A DNA stretch of 64,000 bases from Lactobacillus johnsonii (GCF_014058685.1 NZ_CP059055.1:1178001-1242000); one strand, 5' to 3'; shown: positions 42,456 to 51,886, counted from the first letter of the stretch. Made by a program: numbers and translations. The notes: generated from the sequence alone by a model not told the origin.

Positions 42456-44737
42456 TTTGTATTTCCTTTATAAAAAGTCGTAATCTTATCACCTTGAAAT
42501 GGTGAGTAATTCCAAGTAATTGTACCACTATCTTGCGTATTTAAATATGGAATACCTAAGTCTTTCAATGTTTTTAAAGTTTCTTGATGGGGATGTCCAA
42601 AACGATTATTGCGTCCTGAAGAAATAAAGACTAGGCATGGATTTAACTGCTTTAAAAAATCTGGATCGGTAGAAGTTTTACTACCATGATGGCCTAATTT
42701 AAAGTAATCAACTTGGAAATTATAATGATTTTGTATCTCTTTTTCTCCTTCTCTGCCCAAGTCTCCAGTAAAAAGCCAACGTTTATTTGCTAACTTAAAA
42801 GTTATAGATAAAGAATCTTCATTCTTACCTAAGCCCGCTTTAAAAGGATAAAGCACATCAAAGTCGATCCCGCTCTCTCTAACTTTATCGCCTGCAAGAA
42901 GTGGCATCAGTTGCACATCATTTAAATGATTACTTATTTTCTTCATAAAAGACTGATTATCAGTCAAACCTCTAGCAAAATATAGATGCTTTACTGGAAT
43001 TTGATCCAGTAAAGCTTTTAAATCACCGATATGATCTGCATCCTGATGACTTAAAAAGACTCCATCAAGATGATCAATTCCCTGTGCATATAAAAATGGT
43101 ATAGTGATCCGATTTAACTGCGGCTCACTTTTTCTTTTTCCAAAATTTAGCTTTCCGCCCGTATCTATTAAGTATGTTTTTCTATTTAAGGGGGTCGTAA
43201 TTAAAATGCTATCTCCTTGTCCTACGTCAATAAAAGAAACTTGTCCCTTAAGTGGAAAATGAATCAAACAGAATAAGCTAGTATATGCCCCAAGCAAAAT
43301 TACTCTTAATTTTAATTTCTTTACTTTATTCTTAGGAATAATAATCAAAAACAAAGTCACAGCCAATAAAAATATAGTTTGAAACCAATTTATTTGCCCA
43401 AAAGTTATTAATCCCACCTGCTTATCAGCAATAAAATTAGTTAAGTCCGCAATGACTTTAAAAATTGGTTCACTTATTCTGACAATATCTGGTAAACACC
43501 AAAATATAAAAATCACAATAAAGGTTAAAGGCAAAAGAATAAAATTAAAAATTGGAACAATCAAGAAATTATAAATGATAGTTAGAAAGTTAATCCGATA
43601 AAAATTATGTAATAGAATTGGCGTAATTAATAAATTGAGAACTATATTTTGTTTAATTTTTTTAAAATCTTTGCTTATTTCTAATCCAAAGACTAACAAA
43701 TAACTTAAAATCGCCCCACTATTTAAAAATAATAGCGGATTAAATAGGAGATGAGTTAACGCTACTATTCCTAATTTATCTCCGCTACTAATCATAATCT
43801 TTTTTCTTTTAAAGAATACATTCCAAAAGTAGCTTAAACTTGCTCGCACAAAACCAGCCTGAAAATTAGAAAGTAAGATTTCAATTATTAAAAAAAGAAC
43901 ACAAAAAATCGTTAATTCTTCTTCTGTTCTTTTCATAATTGTTCCAAGCCACATGATCCCTAGAATATATAAACTTACGTGTAGCCCAGAGATACTTAAC
44001 AAATGGATAATTCCTAAGTCACGATAACTATTGAGTAAAACCTTATTTTCTGGACTAGGATTTTGTGCTAGAACCATTTCACTGGCAAAAAATCTTGTAA
44101 ACTGGGGCATTTTTTCAAAATAATCGATCAGCCACTTACGTAAAATATGGATCCAATCAAAAATAGTAATTTTCTTAGGATAAAGCTCATAGCTTTCAAG
44201 TTTCACTCTCTCCCTTATTTTTTTACTACGATAATACTTTTGGTAGTCAAATTCACCTGGGTTAGTTGCTGGCATAATTTGTTCTACTTTTGCCTTGTAG
44301 TTTACTAAATAACATCCCCCAAAGCGATTTAATTCTTTTTCAAGTGACTTGTTTATACTTCCACTAATTAAAACTTTATTCTTTCCAATTCTTCCCTCCC
44401 CATAGAAAAATTGGTCACTCACCTTCACCTGATCACTATATATTTGAATTGGTTCTCCAATTTTCGTTTCACTTGTTTGCTGATTAAGTAAAGTTATAAG
44501 AGATATTATTCCTAAAAACAAAACCAGTAATTGTCGATACTGAGGAAATTTATAAACGAGCAAGAAGCAGAAAAAAAGCAAAAAAATTACAGCTACAACT
44601 CTTTGAGCAAAAGAAGTAGCTTGCAAAATTAGAAAAGTAACTGAAATACATCCCAAACTAAGTAATAAATAGAATCCGGGAGCATAAAAACTAGAGAGCC
44701 AATTGATCTTTAAGCTTTTCAAAAGTCTTTTCACCAA
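42452..44737 (-). CDS. comEC: DNA internalisation competence protein ComEC/Rec2
   Basis: A 761-residue membrane channel for single-stranded DNA uptake. After an N-terminal membrane pair comes a DUF4131-type extracytoplasmic domain. The Competence domain (about 220-480) has HLLSISGLHVSLYILGIMWL and many helices. The C-terminal metallo-beta-lactamase-like domain reads VSFIDVGQGDSILITT, LSHQDADHIGDL and FKLGHHGSKTS. The sequence looks complete with no frameshift. It overlaps comEA by 46 bp at its start. Expression is expected to depend on competence regulators. Confidence 0.95.
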   Translation of the reverse strand: MVKRLLKSLKINWLSSFYAPGFYLLLSLGCISVTFLILQATSFAQRVVAVIFLLFFCFLLVYKFPQYRQLLVLFLGIISLITLLNQQTSETKIGEPIQIYSDQVKVSDQFFYGEGRIGKNKVLISGSINKSLEKELNRFGGCYLVNYKAKVEQIMPATNPGEFDYQKYYRSKKIRERVKLESYELYPKKITIFDWIHILRKWLIDYFEKMPQFTRFFASEMVLAQNPSPENKVLLNSYRDLGIIHLLSISGLHVSLYILGIMWLGTIMKRTEEELTIFCVLFLIIEILLSNFQAGFVRASLSYFWNVFFKRKKIMISSGDKLGIVALTHLLFNPLLFLNSGAILSYLLVFGLEISKDFKKIKQNIVLNLLITPILLHNFYRINFLTIIYNFLIVPIFNFILLPLTFIVIFIFWCLPDIVRISEPIFKVIADLTNFIADKQVGLITFGQINWFQTIFLLAVTLFLIIIPKNKVKKLKLRVILLGAYTSLFCLIHFPLKGQVSFIDVGQGDSILITTPLNRKTYLIDTGGKLNFGKRKSEPQLNRITIPFLYAQGIDHLDGVFLSHQDADHIGDLKALLDQIPVKHLYFARGLTDNQSFMKKISNHLNDVQLMPLLAGDKVRESGIDFDVLYPFKAGLGKNEDSLSITFKLANKRWLFTGDLGREGEKEIQNHYNFQVDYFKLGHHGSKTSTDPDFLKQLNPCLVFISSGRNNRFGHPHQETLKTLKDLGIPYLNTQDSGTITWNYSPFQGDKITTFYKGNTK

Positions 44738-45377
44738 TTCCTGTCACTTTAGTTAAATCTTCAATTTGTTTGAAACCTCCATTTTGATCGCGATACGCAA
44801 TAATTTGTTCTGCTTTCTTCTGACCCACTCCGTTTAATTTTTGTAAATCTTCAACTGTTGCAGAATTTAAATGGACCTGCTCAGAATTTGAACTAGCAGA
44901 ATCTGAAGCAGATGAGTTAGTAGTTGTTGTATTTCCGACTGCTGGTACATTCTCTATTTTTTCACCAATGTGGGGGACATAAATTTGATCTTGATCTTTT
45001 AAAAGAGCTGCTCGATTTATTGCTCTTGTCTCTGCCTTATCGGTTAAGCCGCCACATACTTTTAATAAATCATTTAAGCGTGCCCCATTTTTTAAGGTAT
45101 AAACTCCACTATGTTTAACAGCTCCAGCAATATCTACAGTTACAATATTTTGTTTAGATGGACTATTAACGCCAGTAGCAGAAGGAGTATTATTACTTTT
45201 ATTTTTAGAAAAATCTGTTGATTGGTTCTTATTATTTTCACTTAAAACTTGATTATTATTAACTACCGGCTGATTATTTTTTTGAATAAAATATCCACCA
45301 ATTAAAATCGTCGCAATAATTCCAATTACTAGTCCTTTCTTTCCTAAGATGAAGTCTTTTATTTTTTCAAAATCCAT
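44691..45377 (-). CDS. comEA: competence DNA-binding protein ComEA
   Basis: The ATG at 45377 (MDFEKIKDFILGKKGLVIGI) follows GAGGTG by 7 nt; an upstream start at 45416 is rejected as it falls in a terminator. It is about 228 residues: one N-terminal membrane helix (LVIGIIATILIGGYFI), a long low-complexity Asn/Ser linker, an SLBB domain (VDIAGAVKHSGVYTLKNGAR), a Ser-rich spacer and a helix-hairpin-helix DNA-binding pair (LNSATVEDLQKLNGVGQKKA, LTKVTGIGEKTFEKLKDQLA). It binds incoming double-stranded DNA at the cell surface. Transcribed together with comEC and holA. Confidence 0.95.
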   Translation of the reverse strand: MDFEKIKDFILGKKGLVIGIIATILIGGYFIQKNNQPVVNNNQVLSENNKNQSTDFSKNKSNNTPSATGVNSPSKQNIVTVDIAGAVKHSGVYTLKNGARLNDLLKVCGGLTDKAETRAINRAALLKDQDQIYVPHIGEKIENVPAVGNTTTTNSSASDSASSNSEQVHLNSATVEDLQKLNGVGQKKAEQIIAYRDQNGGFKQIEDLTKVTGIGEKTFEKLKDQLAL

Positions 45378-45402
45378 TTTTATCACCTCATTATTTATTA
45401 CG

Positions 45403-45433
45403 AAAAAAAGCAGCAATTTTTTTGCTGCTTTTT
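45403..45433 (-). terminator. intrinsic terminator between PDZ-protease gene and comEA
   Basis: The minus-strand 12-bp stem AAAAAGCAGCAA/TTGCTGCTTTTT is followed by TTT. It ends 26 nt before the comEA start, separating comEA-comEC-holA from the upstream ftsW-to-protease cluster. Confidence 0.85.
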
Positions 45434-45434
45434 C

Positions 45435-46445
45435 TTATTTTTCTAAATAATTTAGTGCATCTTCAAATCGAGCTACGGGTACAATCTTCATTTTAGTATG
45501 AATTTTCTTAGCAGTTTTTACCGCTTCTGCATAGTTCGTTTCACTCTTTTTAACTCCCGATGGTTGATCAGTTGGAGCAAAGAAGACTTTCATTCCCTGT
45601 CGACTAGCTGCTATTACTTTCTTATCAACGCCGCCAATCATTCCTACTTTTCCTTGATCATCAATCGTCCCAGTCCCTGCTATCTTTTTAGAACTAAGTT
45701 TTTTTCCGGTAAATAATTGATAACATTCGAGCGTAAACATTAATCCAGCTGAAGGGCCGCCAATATCTTCCGCATCAATTTTTACTGCAGGCTTTGTTAC
45801 TACCCGCGTATGATCTACAAGTTGAATACCGATTCCGTAACGGTTAGTTCCAGAAAGTTTTACCGTTTCACCGGAGAAAGTTAGGTGTTTTTTTCCTCTA
45901 ATAACTTCAATTCTTACCTTACTCTTCTTTAAAGAAGAAACATATTTAATTAATTCTTGACTAGAATTGAATTTCTTACTATTTACGCTAACTAATACGT
46001 CTCCTACCTTCAACTTATTTTTAAAAGTTGAATTACTCATTATTTCCATTACGTAAACGCCTAAGAACTCTTGACGATGCGGAACATTTGCCTTCTTAGC
46101 CGCATAGTAAATAGCATTATTTTGACTAGTTTCCATGTAATACTGCTGCATTTGGTTATATTCTGCACTAGTCGATGTTCCCATTAATTCATCCTTTGAG
46201 TAGCGACTATCTGCTGGCCTCAAAAAACTTGTCAAATAATCAATCATTACCGCCGGTCGTTCGCTTACAGTTACCAAATAAAAATTAGGATTAGCCTTTC
46301 TAGTACTTTTTACATATTTACTAATCTGAAAAGCTTCACCAGGAGCTTCAATATAATATTGCGTTGGCCACAGACAAAATACAACTGCTATTAAAAATGC
46401 TGCTATTCCTAGCAGCCAAAACTTTAATTTTCTATTTTTTTTCAT
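45435..46445 (-). CDS. PDZ/Lon-like serine protease (SepM/YlbL family)
   Basis: A 336-residue membrane-anchored protease. A signal-anchor helix is at 8-25 (FWLLGIAAFLIAVVFCLWP), a PDZ domain is around 120-190 (FLGVYVMEIMSNSTFKNKLK), and a C-terminal Lon-type (S16) domain has the Ser-Lys dyad: Ser in AEDIGGPSAGLMFTLECYQL and Lys in GMIGGVDKKVIAASRQG. In streptococci the relative SepM trims the competence pheromone; in Bacillus YlbL is a checkpoint protease. The role here is not known. It overlaps coaD by 14 bp. Confidence 0.9.
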   Translation of the reverse strand: MKKNRKLKFWLLGIAAFLIAVVFCLWPTQYYIEAPGEAFQISKYVKSTRKANPNFYLVTVSERPAVMIDYLTSFLRPADSRYSKDELMGTSTSAEYNQMQQYYMETSQNNAIYYAAKKANVPHRQEFLGVYVMEIMSNSTFKNKLKVGDVLVSVNSKKFNSSQELIKYVSSLKKSKVRIEVIRGKKHLTFSGETVKLSGTNRYGIGIQLVDHTRVVTKPAVKIDAEDIGGPSAGLMFTLECYQLFTGKKLSSKKIAGTGTIDDQGKVGMIGGVDKKVIAASRQGMKVFFAPTDQPSGVKKSETNYAEAVKTAKKIHTKMKIVPVARFEDALNYLEK

Positions 46446-46932
46446 TATTTCTATTCCTCAATTTTTCTTCCAATGCAGCTGCGACTGGTTTTGGAACTAA
46501 GGTTGAAACATCCCCACCAAAAAATACAGTTTCTTTAATCATACTAGAAGAAATAAAGCTATCTTCTGGGCGAGTAAACAATAAAACTGTATTTAAATCT
46601 GGATCTAAGGTCTTGTTGATTCCAGCTATATCACGCTCGTAGTTAAAATCGGCTGTATTTCGCAATCCACGAACAATTGCGCCTGCACCAAGTTCATGTG
46701 CTACTTCCACGGTCAACTCAGCTGGTCGAGCAATAACTTCAACTTTTTCGTTGTTTTCAAAAACTTTTCTCGCCAATTCTAAACGTTCTTTTTCATTAAA
46801 AAGATACTTTTTACTAGTATTGGTCATAATTACTACATATAATTTTTCAAACATATGAGATGCACCTTCAATCACCTCAACATGTCCATTAGTTATTGGG
46901 TCAAAACTTCCGGGAAAAATCGCCTTTATCAT
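46432..46932 (-). CDS. coaD: phosphopantetheine adenylyltransferase
   Basis: A 166-residue hexameric enzyme of coenzyme A synthesis. The nucleotidyltransferase motif is FPGSFDPITNGHVEVI (T/HxGH near residue 18), and RGLRNTADFNYERD plus FISSSMIKE (ISSTxVRE-like) are at typical positions. It starts 2 nt after the rsmD stop and overlaps the protease gene. The rsmD-coaD-protease order is conserved in lactobacilli. Confidence 0.97.
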   Translation of the reverse strand: MIKAIFPGSFDPITNGHVEVIEGASHMFEKLYVVIMTNTSKKYLFNEKERLELARKVFENNEKVEVIARPAELTVEVAHELGAGAIVRGLRNTADFNYERDIAGINKTLDPDLNTVLLFTRPEDSFISSSMIKETVFFGGDVSTLVPKPVAAALEEKLRNRNNEKK

Positions 46933-46933
46933 T

Positions 46934-47482
46934 TTAATCTCTTTCGTAAACCTTTACCTTTGTTCGTCCTAACTGATGATCCTTAATAATTGAAAAGCCA
47001 GAAACCTCTGGTAATTCATCATGTTCATCTGTCTCCGCTACAACAAGCGCCTTCTCATTTAATAGGTTATTCTCAAGCAATTTCGTCATAATCTTTACAA
47101 TTTTTTGTTTAGCATAAGGTGGGTCAAGAAAAATAAGATCAAATTTCTTACCCTCATCCTGCAAAATTTTAATTGCGCGATTATCACTACACTTTAAGAC
47201 TCTGAATCTTTCTTCTTCCTTGGTGAGTTCAACATTTTTTTTGATAACCTGGCATGCCTGACAACTAATATCTACTAAAACAGCCTCATCATAGCCACGA
47301 GAAACAGCTTCAATTCCTAAGGCACCACTGCCGGCATATAGATCGAGTACTTGACCGCCATCAAAAAATTGCCCCAAAGAATTAAATAAAGACCCTTTTA
47401 CCTTATCGCTAGTTGGTCGAGTGGCATTACTCTTCAATGTATGCAAATTACGCTTAGCATATTTTCCTGCAATAATTCTCAA
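46934..47482 (-). CDS. rsmD: 16S rRNA (guanine966-N2)-methyltransferase RsmD
   Basis: A 182-residue methyltransferase. The start MRIIAGKYAKRNLHTLKSNA and TRPTSDKVKGSLFNSL are RsmD signatures. Motif I is VLDLYAGSGALGIEAVSRG, and the catalytic motif is FLDPPY. It overlaps ylbG by 4 bp and lies 2 nt before coaD. Confidence 0.95.
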   Translation of the reverse strand: MRIIAGKYAKRNLHTLKSNATRPTSDKVKGSLFNSLGQFFDGGQVLDLYAGSGALGIEAVSRGYDEAVLVDISCQACQVIKKNVELTKEEERFRVLKCSDNRAIKILQDEGKKFDLIFLDPPYAKQKIVKIMTKLLENNLLNEKALVVAETDEHDELPEVSGFSIIKDHQLGRTKVKVYERD

Positions 47483-47814
47483 ACTCGTAAATCCTCGTTT
47501 TCTTCTCGTAATTTTTCTGCTTCTTCTTTTAGTTCCCGCATCATTTTTTCCTCGTGTTCAGCAGAGAAATCAAGCTCATCAGTTTTTGATGTTTCCACAG
47601 ACTGTACATAACTTTTGCTTCTGAGCTCTGCAATTGTCTTAGCTGCGTATTGTGAACTGACATATAAAATCACATACTTATTTTTACGTGAAAAATAAAT
47701 AATATTACCAAATCTACGCAACTTATACTGATCGCTAATTTGATTCAGCCAAACAATTATCTGCGTACGGGGAGTCATTTTTTCATTTGACTCATCCTTA
47801 AAAACCAAACTCAA
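47479..47814 (-). CDS. ylbG: YlbG-family protein (DUF2129)
   Basis: A 111-residue protein. The TTG start at 47814 has GGAG 6 nt upstream and overlaps the ftsW stop (TTGA); an internal ATG at 47778 lacks a well-spaced Shine-Dalgarno. The core IIVWLNQISDQYKLRRFGNI, YFSRKNKYVILYV and SKSYVQSVETS match the YlbG family. The C-terminal 35 residues form an acidic coiled segment (EEKMMRELKEEAEKLREENE). The function is not known. It is usually found in the ylbG-rsmD-coaD cluster as here. Confidence 0.92.
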   Translation of the reverse strand: MSLVFKDESNEKMTPRTQIIVWLNQISDQYKLRRFGNIIYFSRKNKYVILYVSSQYAAKTIAELRSKSYVQSVETSKTDELDFSAEHEEKMMRELKEEAEKLREENEDLRV

Positions 47815-48995
47815 AGTACACTCCTACTTTCTACTAATGCTTTCTTTTCAGCAGCTGAAATATTTAAGACTAAACCTAAAGCAGCAGTTAGCACAATCAT
47901 TGATGATCCCCCATAAGAAATAAATGGTAAGGTTACCCCAGTAATTGGCAATAATCCTAAAACTGCTCCTACATTAAAGAGCGTTTCTGTAAAAATCATG
48001 GTTACAACCCCGAAACAAACTAAAGCATTAAATTGTGAATCGGCATGAATTCCTACTTCCATAATGCGCCACATTAAAAAGAATAATAAGGTAATAATCA
48101 CAATGGCGCCAATTACTCCTAACTCTTCAGCGGTAATAGATAAAATGAAATCAGTATATGGTTCAGGTAAGTAGCCTCTCTTTTGCATACTATTACCTAA
48201 TCCAACACCAAACAAACCACCATTATGAATTGCATAATAGGAGTTTACCAGCTGTGCACCACCTGTTTTTTCTAGCTTAAAGGGATGGGCAAAAGCGAGC
48301 AAGCGCTGAAATTGATAGGAATCTTTGATGAATCCTGGGGTCCAAAACAATAAAATTGCCATCAATAAAACAATTCCTAGTAGTAACCCTACTAACCAAT
48401 AAACAGCTAATCTTGTGGGAATTCCTGAGACACTATACATGACAAAAACAATCATAAATAGAATGGCTGAACCACCAAAGTCAGGCTCTAAAATTACCAA
48501 ACCAATCATCAAGAATGAAATTACAGTTGGCCCAAATAAATTATGCCAAATTTGTCCCGGAACAAACTTTCCATCTCGTCTCGACAAGACAAAAGCCAAA
48601 TAAAGAACTAGAGATAATTTAGCTACTTCCACTGGCTGAATATTAATAAATCCTAAATTAATCCAACCAACAGCACCATTAACAGCAGCTTTTCCATGAC
48701 TAACAATTTTAAGAACGATTAAAAACATTAACATCAAAAATGAAATTCCTAAGTAGGACATAACAAATTTTCTGTTTTTGAATACTCTTAATTTTAAAGC
48801 AAAACAAGGAATTCCAAAGGCTATAAATGCTGCCAAGAAATATATAATCTGTCTTTTCATATATACACTCGGTGAAAAACCATTTACTAATAAAATGTCC
48901 GAGCTTGCTGAATAGACCATAATAACCCCGATAGTTGACAAAACAAGATATGGGATCAAGATGCTATAGTCTAAGTATCTTAGTTTTTGTCGCAC
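47811..48995 (-). CDS. ftsW: FtsW/RodA/SpoVE-family peptidoglycan glycosyltransferase
   Basis: A 394-residue SEDS protein with about ten membrane helices. Motifs include YLDYSILIPYLVLSTIGVIM, LVILEPDFGGSAI, the loop LVNSYYAIHNGGLFGVGLGN (GGxxGxGxG), MQKRGYLPEPYTDFILSITA and the C-terminal GVTLPFISYGGSSMI. The catalytic Asp lies in the EPDFG motif. It polymerises lipid II at the septum. The protein could be FtsW or a RodA paralogue; the ylbG-rsmD-coaD neighbourhood favours FtsW. It starts the cluster. Confidence 0.9.
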   Translation of the reverse strand: MRQKLRYLDYSILIPYLVLSTIGVIMVYSASSDILLVNGFSPSVYMKRQIIYFLAAFIAFGIPCFALKLRVFKNRKFVMSYLGISFLMLMFLIVLKIVSHGKAAVNGAVGWINLGFINIQPVEVAKLSLVLYLAFVLSRRDGKFVPGQIWHNLFGPTVISFLMIGLVILEPDFGGSAILFMIVFVMYSVSGIPTRLAVYWLVGLLLGIVLLMAILLFWTPGFIKDSYQFQRLLAFAHPFKLEKTGGAQLVNSYYAIHNGGLFGVGLGNSMQKRGYLPEPYTDFILSITAEELGVIGAIVIITLLFFLMWRIMEVGIHADSQFNALVCFGVVTMIFTETLFNVGAVLGLLPITGVTLPFISYGGSSMIVLTAALGLVLNISAAEKKALVESRSVL

Positions 48996-49053
48996 AATAT
49001 ATCTGCCCCTTTAGTTAAATAATCTTTCTTATTATATCACTACCTCTGCATAA

Positions 49054-49086
49054 CAAAAAAAGTAGCTCAATAAATTGAGCTACTTT
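49054..49086 (-). terminator. intrinsic terminator of typA
   Basis: The minus-strand perfect 13-bp stem AAAGTAGCTCAAT/ATTGAGCTACTTT is followed by TTTT, just after the stop at 49109. Confidence 0.9.
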
Positions 49087-49108
49087 TAAAAATTAAATAA
49101 GAAATAAA

Positions 49109-50941
49109 CTATTTGTTACGTTTCTTATCTGCCTTTTTTCTTTCGTTAGTGTTTAAGATCTTCTTACGTAAACGAATACTTTCTGGAGTTACCTCACAGT
49201 ATTCATCATCGTTCAAGAATTCAATAGCTTCTTCCAAAGTCATAGTCTTAGGAGTCTTAATTGAAGCTGAGTGGTCCTTACCTGCAGCACGGGTGTTAGT
49301 TAAGTTCTTACCCTTAGTTACGTTAACAGCAATATCACGTTCACGTGATGATTGACCAACTATCATACCTTCGTAAACTTCAACACCAGCACCGATGAAT
49401 AATTCACCACGTTGTTCAACTGATTGAAGTGAGTAAGTTGTTGATTGACCTTGATTGATTGAAACTAAGGCACCGTTACGACGACCTGGTTCCCAGTTCT
49501 TAACAACAGGCTTGTATGAATCAAAAGTATGGTTCATAATTCCGTAACCAGCAGTTTGGGACATGAATTCATTGTTGTAACCAATCAAACCACGTGATGG
49601 TACTAAGAATTCAAGTCTAGTTTGGCCGTTACCAGTAGATTCCATATTCTTCATTTCACCTTTTCTTTGTGAAAGAGAGTCAATAACAGAACCTACATAA
49701 GCATCTGGAGTATCTACTTGAACTGCTTCAAATGGTTCACACATTTGTCCATCAACTTCACGGTAAATAACTTTAGGACGTGAAAGTTGTAATTCGAATC
49801 CTTCACGACGAAGTTCTTCAACTAAAATTGACAAGTGTAATTCACCACGACCAGAAACAGTCCAGGCATTTAATTGGTCAGTTGGTTCAACCTTTAAAGA
49901 AACATCAGTACGAGTTTGACGAATTAAACGGTCTTCAAGTTTCTTAGGTGTAACTTGATCACCTTCACGACCAGCAAATGGTGAATCGTTTGCAACAAAG
50001 TCCATTTGAAGAGTTGGTGGATCAATCTTAAGAAGTGGTAATGCTTCAGGCTTGTCAGCAGAAGCAATAGTTTCACCAACATAAATATCATTAATACCAG
50101 AAATAGCAATGATATCGCCGGCTTTTGCTTCTTGAATTTCGTTACGCTTCAAACCGAAGTAACCAAATAATTTAGTAACACGGAAGTTTTGAGTTGAACC
50201 GTCACGTTTCATAACAGTAATGTTGTCACCAACTTTAACTTTTCCGCGGTAAATACGTCCTACACCGATACGACCTACGTAGTCATCCCAATCAAGCATA
50301 GTGATTTGGAATTGTAATGGTTCATCAGAATTATCAACTGGAGCAGGAATGTTCTTAACAATAGTATCAAAAATAGGATCCATTGTTTCTTCTTGCTTAG
50401 CTGGGTCTGATTCGTATGAAGAAGTACCGTTTAAAGCAGATGCGTAAACAACTGGGAAATCAAGTTGTTCATCACTAGCACCTAATTCGATGAATAATTC
50501 AAGAACTTCATCCAATACTTCCTTTGGACGAGCACCTGGACGGTCAATCTTATTAATAACTACGATTGGCTTAACACCAGCTTCCAAAGCCTTCTTAAGC
50601 ACAAAACGAGTTTGTGGCATAGTACCTTCGTAAGCATCAACAAGCAATAAACATCCGTCAACCATGTGCATGATACGTTCTACTTCACCACCGAAGTCAG
50701 CGTGTCCTGGTGTATCCAAGATGTTAATAGTAGTATCACCGTACTTAACAGCAGTGTTCTTAGATAAGATAGTAATACCACGTTCACGTTCAATAGCATT
50801 GGAGTCCATAGCACGATCTTCTAGATTCATGTGCTCTGGCAATGTATCTGATTGTTTTAACAATTGGTTAACCAAAGTAGTCTTACCGTGGTCAACGTGT
50901 GCGATAATGGCAATATTTCTAATATCGTCTCTTCTTTGCAA
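49109..50941 (-). CDS. typA: ribosome-associated GTPase TypA/BipA
   Basis: A translational GTPase of about 610 residues. The ATG at 50965 is probably not the start: it falls just after the T run of a terminator hairpin, and no Shine-Dalgarno precedes it. TTG at 50941 has GGAGG exactly 8 nt upstream and gives (M)[20 protein letters not shown], matching the usual length. G1 is [11 protein letters not shown]3 [15 protein letters not shown]4 NKIDRPGA. The C-terminal RGRREG-like [14 protein letters not shown] and [12 protein letters not shown] segments fit TypA. Involved in late ribosome assembly and cold or stress growth (known of the family). Confidence 0.95.
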   Translation of the reverse strand: MQRRDDIRNIAIIAHVDHGKTTLVNQLLKQSDTLPEHMNLEDRAMDSNAIERERGITILSKNTAVKYGDTTINILDTPGHADFGGEVERIMHMVDGCLLLVDAYEGTMPQTRFVLKKALEAGVKPIVVINKIDRPGARPKEVLDEVLELFIELGASDEQLDFPVVYASALNGTSSYESDPAKQEETMDPIFDTIVKNIPAPVDNSDEPLQFQITMLDWDDYVGRIGVGRIYRGKVKVGDNITVMKRDGSTQNFRVTKLFGYFGLKRNEIQEAKAGDIIAISGINDIYVGETIASADKPEALPLLKIDPPTLQMDFVANDSPFAGREGDQVTPKKLEDRLIRQTRTDVSLKVEPTDQLNAWTVSGRGELHLSILVEELRREGFELQLSRPKVIYREVDGQMCEPFEAVQVDTPDAYVGSVIDSLSQRKGEMKNMESTGNGQTRLEFLVPSRGLIGYNNEFMSQTAGYGIMNHTFDSYKPVVKNWEPGRRNGALVSINQGQSTTYSLQSVEQRGELFIGAGVEVYEGMIVGQSSRERDIAVNVTKGKNLTNTRAAGKDHSASIKTPKTMTLEEAIEFLNDDEYCEVTPESIRLRKKILNTNERKKADKKRNK

Positions 50942-50965
50942 AAGAAATTCCTCCCCGAACTTCAT

Positions 50966-50993
50966 AAAAAAACTGTGACTCCAGTCACAGCCC
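50966..50993 (-). promoter_or_regulatory. terminator hairpin in the typA leader (candidate attenuator)
   Basis: On the minus strand GGGCTGTGAC-TGGA-GTCACAG is followed by TTTTTTT, a full intrinsic terminator about 25 nt before the typA start and with no upstream gene on this strand. An upstream leader segment, UCACAGC (51095-51101), can pair with the terminator's 5' arm GGGCUGUGA (7 Watson-Crick plus 2 G.U), so an antiterminator is possible. Confidence 0.55.
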
Positions 50994-51123
50994 TTTTACG
51001 CAAAAATAATAATGCAGTTATTGAAGCTTTATATCTCTATAGTTTCGTTTTACAATTCTACTCTAAAAATATAATGTCGTCAACGGAAGTACAAGCTGTG
51101 AACTGTTTATTTTTAACAAAAAT

Positions 51124-51132
51124 ATTATACCA
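51124..51132 (-). promoter_or_regulatory. typA promoter (extended -10)
   Basis: Minus-strand TGGTATAAT is an extended -10 (TGn before TATAAT). No good -35 is seen. The predicted start near 51117 leaves a leader of about 175 nt that includes the hairpin at 50966-50993. Confidence 0.5.
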
Positions 51133-51145
51133 AAAACTTCGGTCG

Positions 51146-51174
51146 TTGCCGTCTTTTCTTTCAATTGTTATTAT
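51146..51174 (+). promoter_or_regulatory. def promoter
   Basis: TTGCCG (51146-51151), a 17-bp spacer and TATTAT (51169-51174) lie about 38 nt before the def start. It is divergent from typA. Confidence 0.55.
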
Positions 51175-51211
51175 AGTTTATAGCAAATTATTTAATTAAG
51201 GAGATATAATT

Positions 51212-51766
51212 TTGATTTTAATGCATGATATTACGCGCGATGGCAATCCAGTTTTAAGACAAGTTGCTAAGCCTTTAACTTTTCCATTATCCGATGAATA
51301 CAAAAAATTAGCTGACGACATGATGCAATACTTAATCAACTCCCAAGATCCTAAGATTGCTGAAAAGCATCAATTAAGAGCTGGTGTTGGTTTGGCTGCT
51401 CCACAAGTTGGTGAAAGTGTTCAAATGGCTGCTCTTTTAGTTCCAAACGACAAAGGTGAAATCATCTTTAAGGAAGTTTTTGTTAATCCTAAAATTCTTT
51501 CTGAATCAGTTAGAAGAACTTGTCTTGCTGAAGGTGAAGGCTGTTTAAGTGTAGACAAAGACATTGAAGGATATGTTCCTCGTCCTGATAAATTAAAAAT
51601 TCGTTACTATACAGTAGATGGTGAAGAAAAAACTATTCGCTTAAAAGACTATCCAGCAATCGTTGCTTCCCACGAAATTGATCACTTAAATGGTCATTTA
51701 TTCTATGATCGCATCAATAAGCAAAATCCTTTTGAATTAGCAGAAGATACAATCGTAATTTCTTAA
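51212..51766 (+). CDS. def: peptide deformylase
   Basis: A 184-residue type 2-like metalloenzyme removing N-terminal formyl groups. The three motifs are present: [10 protein letters not shown] (motif I), EGEGCLSVD (EGCLS, motif II, metal Cys) and [13 protein letters not shown] (HExDH, motif III). The TTG at 51212 has AAGGAG 8 nt upstream, and the MIxM start is typical of the Bacillus homologues, so it is favoured over the ATG at 51221. The protein carries the insertion seen in Gram-positive type 2 enzymes. It is followed by a terminator. Confidence 0.96.
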
Positions 51767-51790
51767 AATTAAACTTTTAATTTTCTACTA

Positions 51791-51822
51791 GGCGTTAGAG
51801 CAAGATGTTCTATCGCCTTTTT
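51791..51822 (+). terminator. intrinsic terminator of def
   Basis: GGCG-t-TAGAGCA/TGTTCTA-t-CGCC stem with one internal mismatch is followed by TTTTT. Confidence 0.82.
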
Positions 51823-51843
51823 CCATACTATATATGAAGTAAA

Positions 51844-51871
51844 TTGGTATACTTAAAAGCAAGTTTATGAT
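51844..51871 (+). promoter_or_regulatory. candidate rpoY-rnjA promoter
   Basis: TTGGTA (51844-51849), a 16-bp spacer and TATGAT (51866-51871) put the start near 51878, giving a leader of about 75 nt. Confidence 0.45.
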
Positions 51872-51886
51872 AAAATTTTAATAGCT

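Noticed and set aside
42452-44737. Possible frameshift in comEC suggesting loss of competence
   Set aside because: The frame is continuous over 761 codons with all expected domains.
45378-45402. Cin-box/com-box-type sigma site between the terminator and comEA (TTCGTAATA)
   Set aside because: It is too close to the start codon and overlaps the terminator T run; similarity to streptococcal cin-box is partial.
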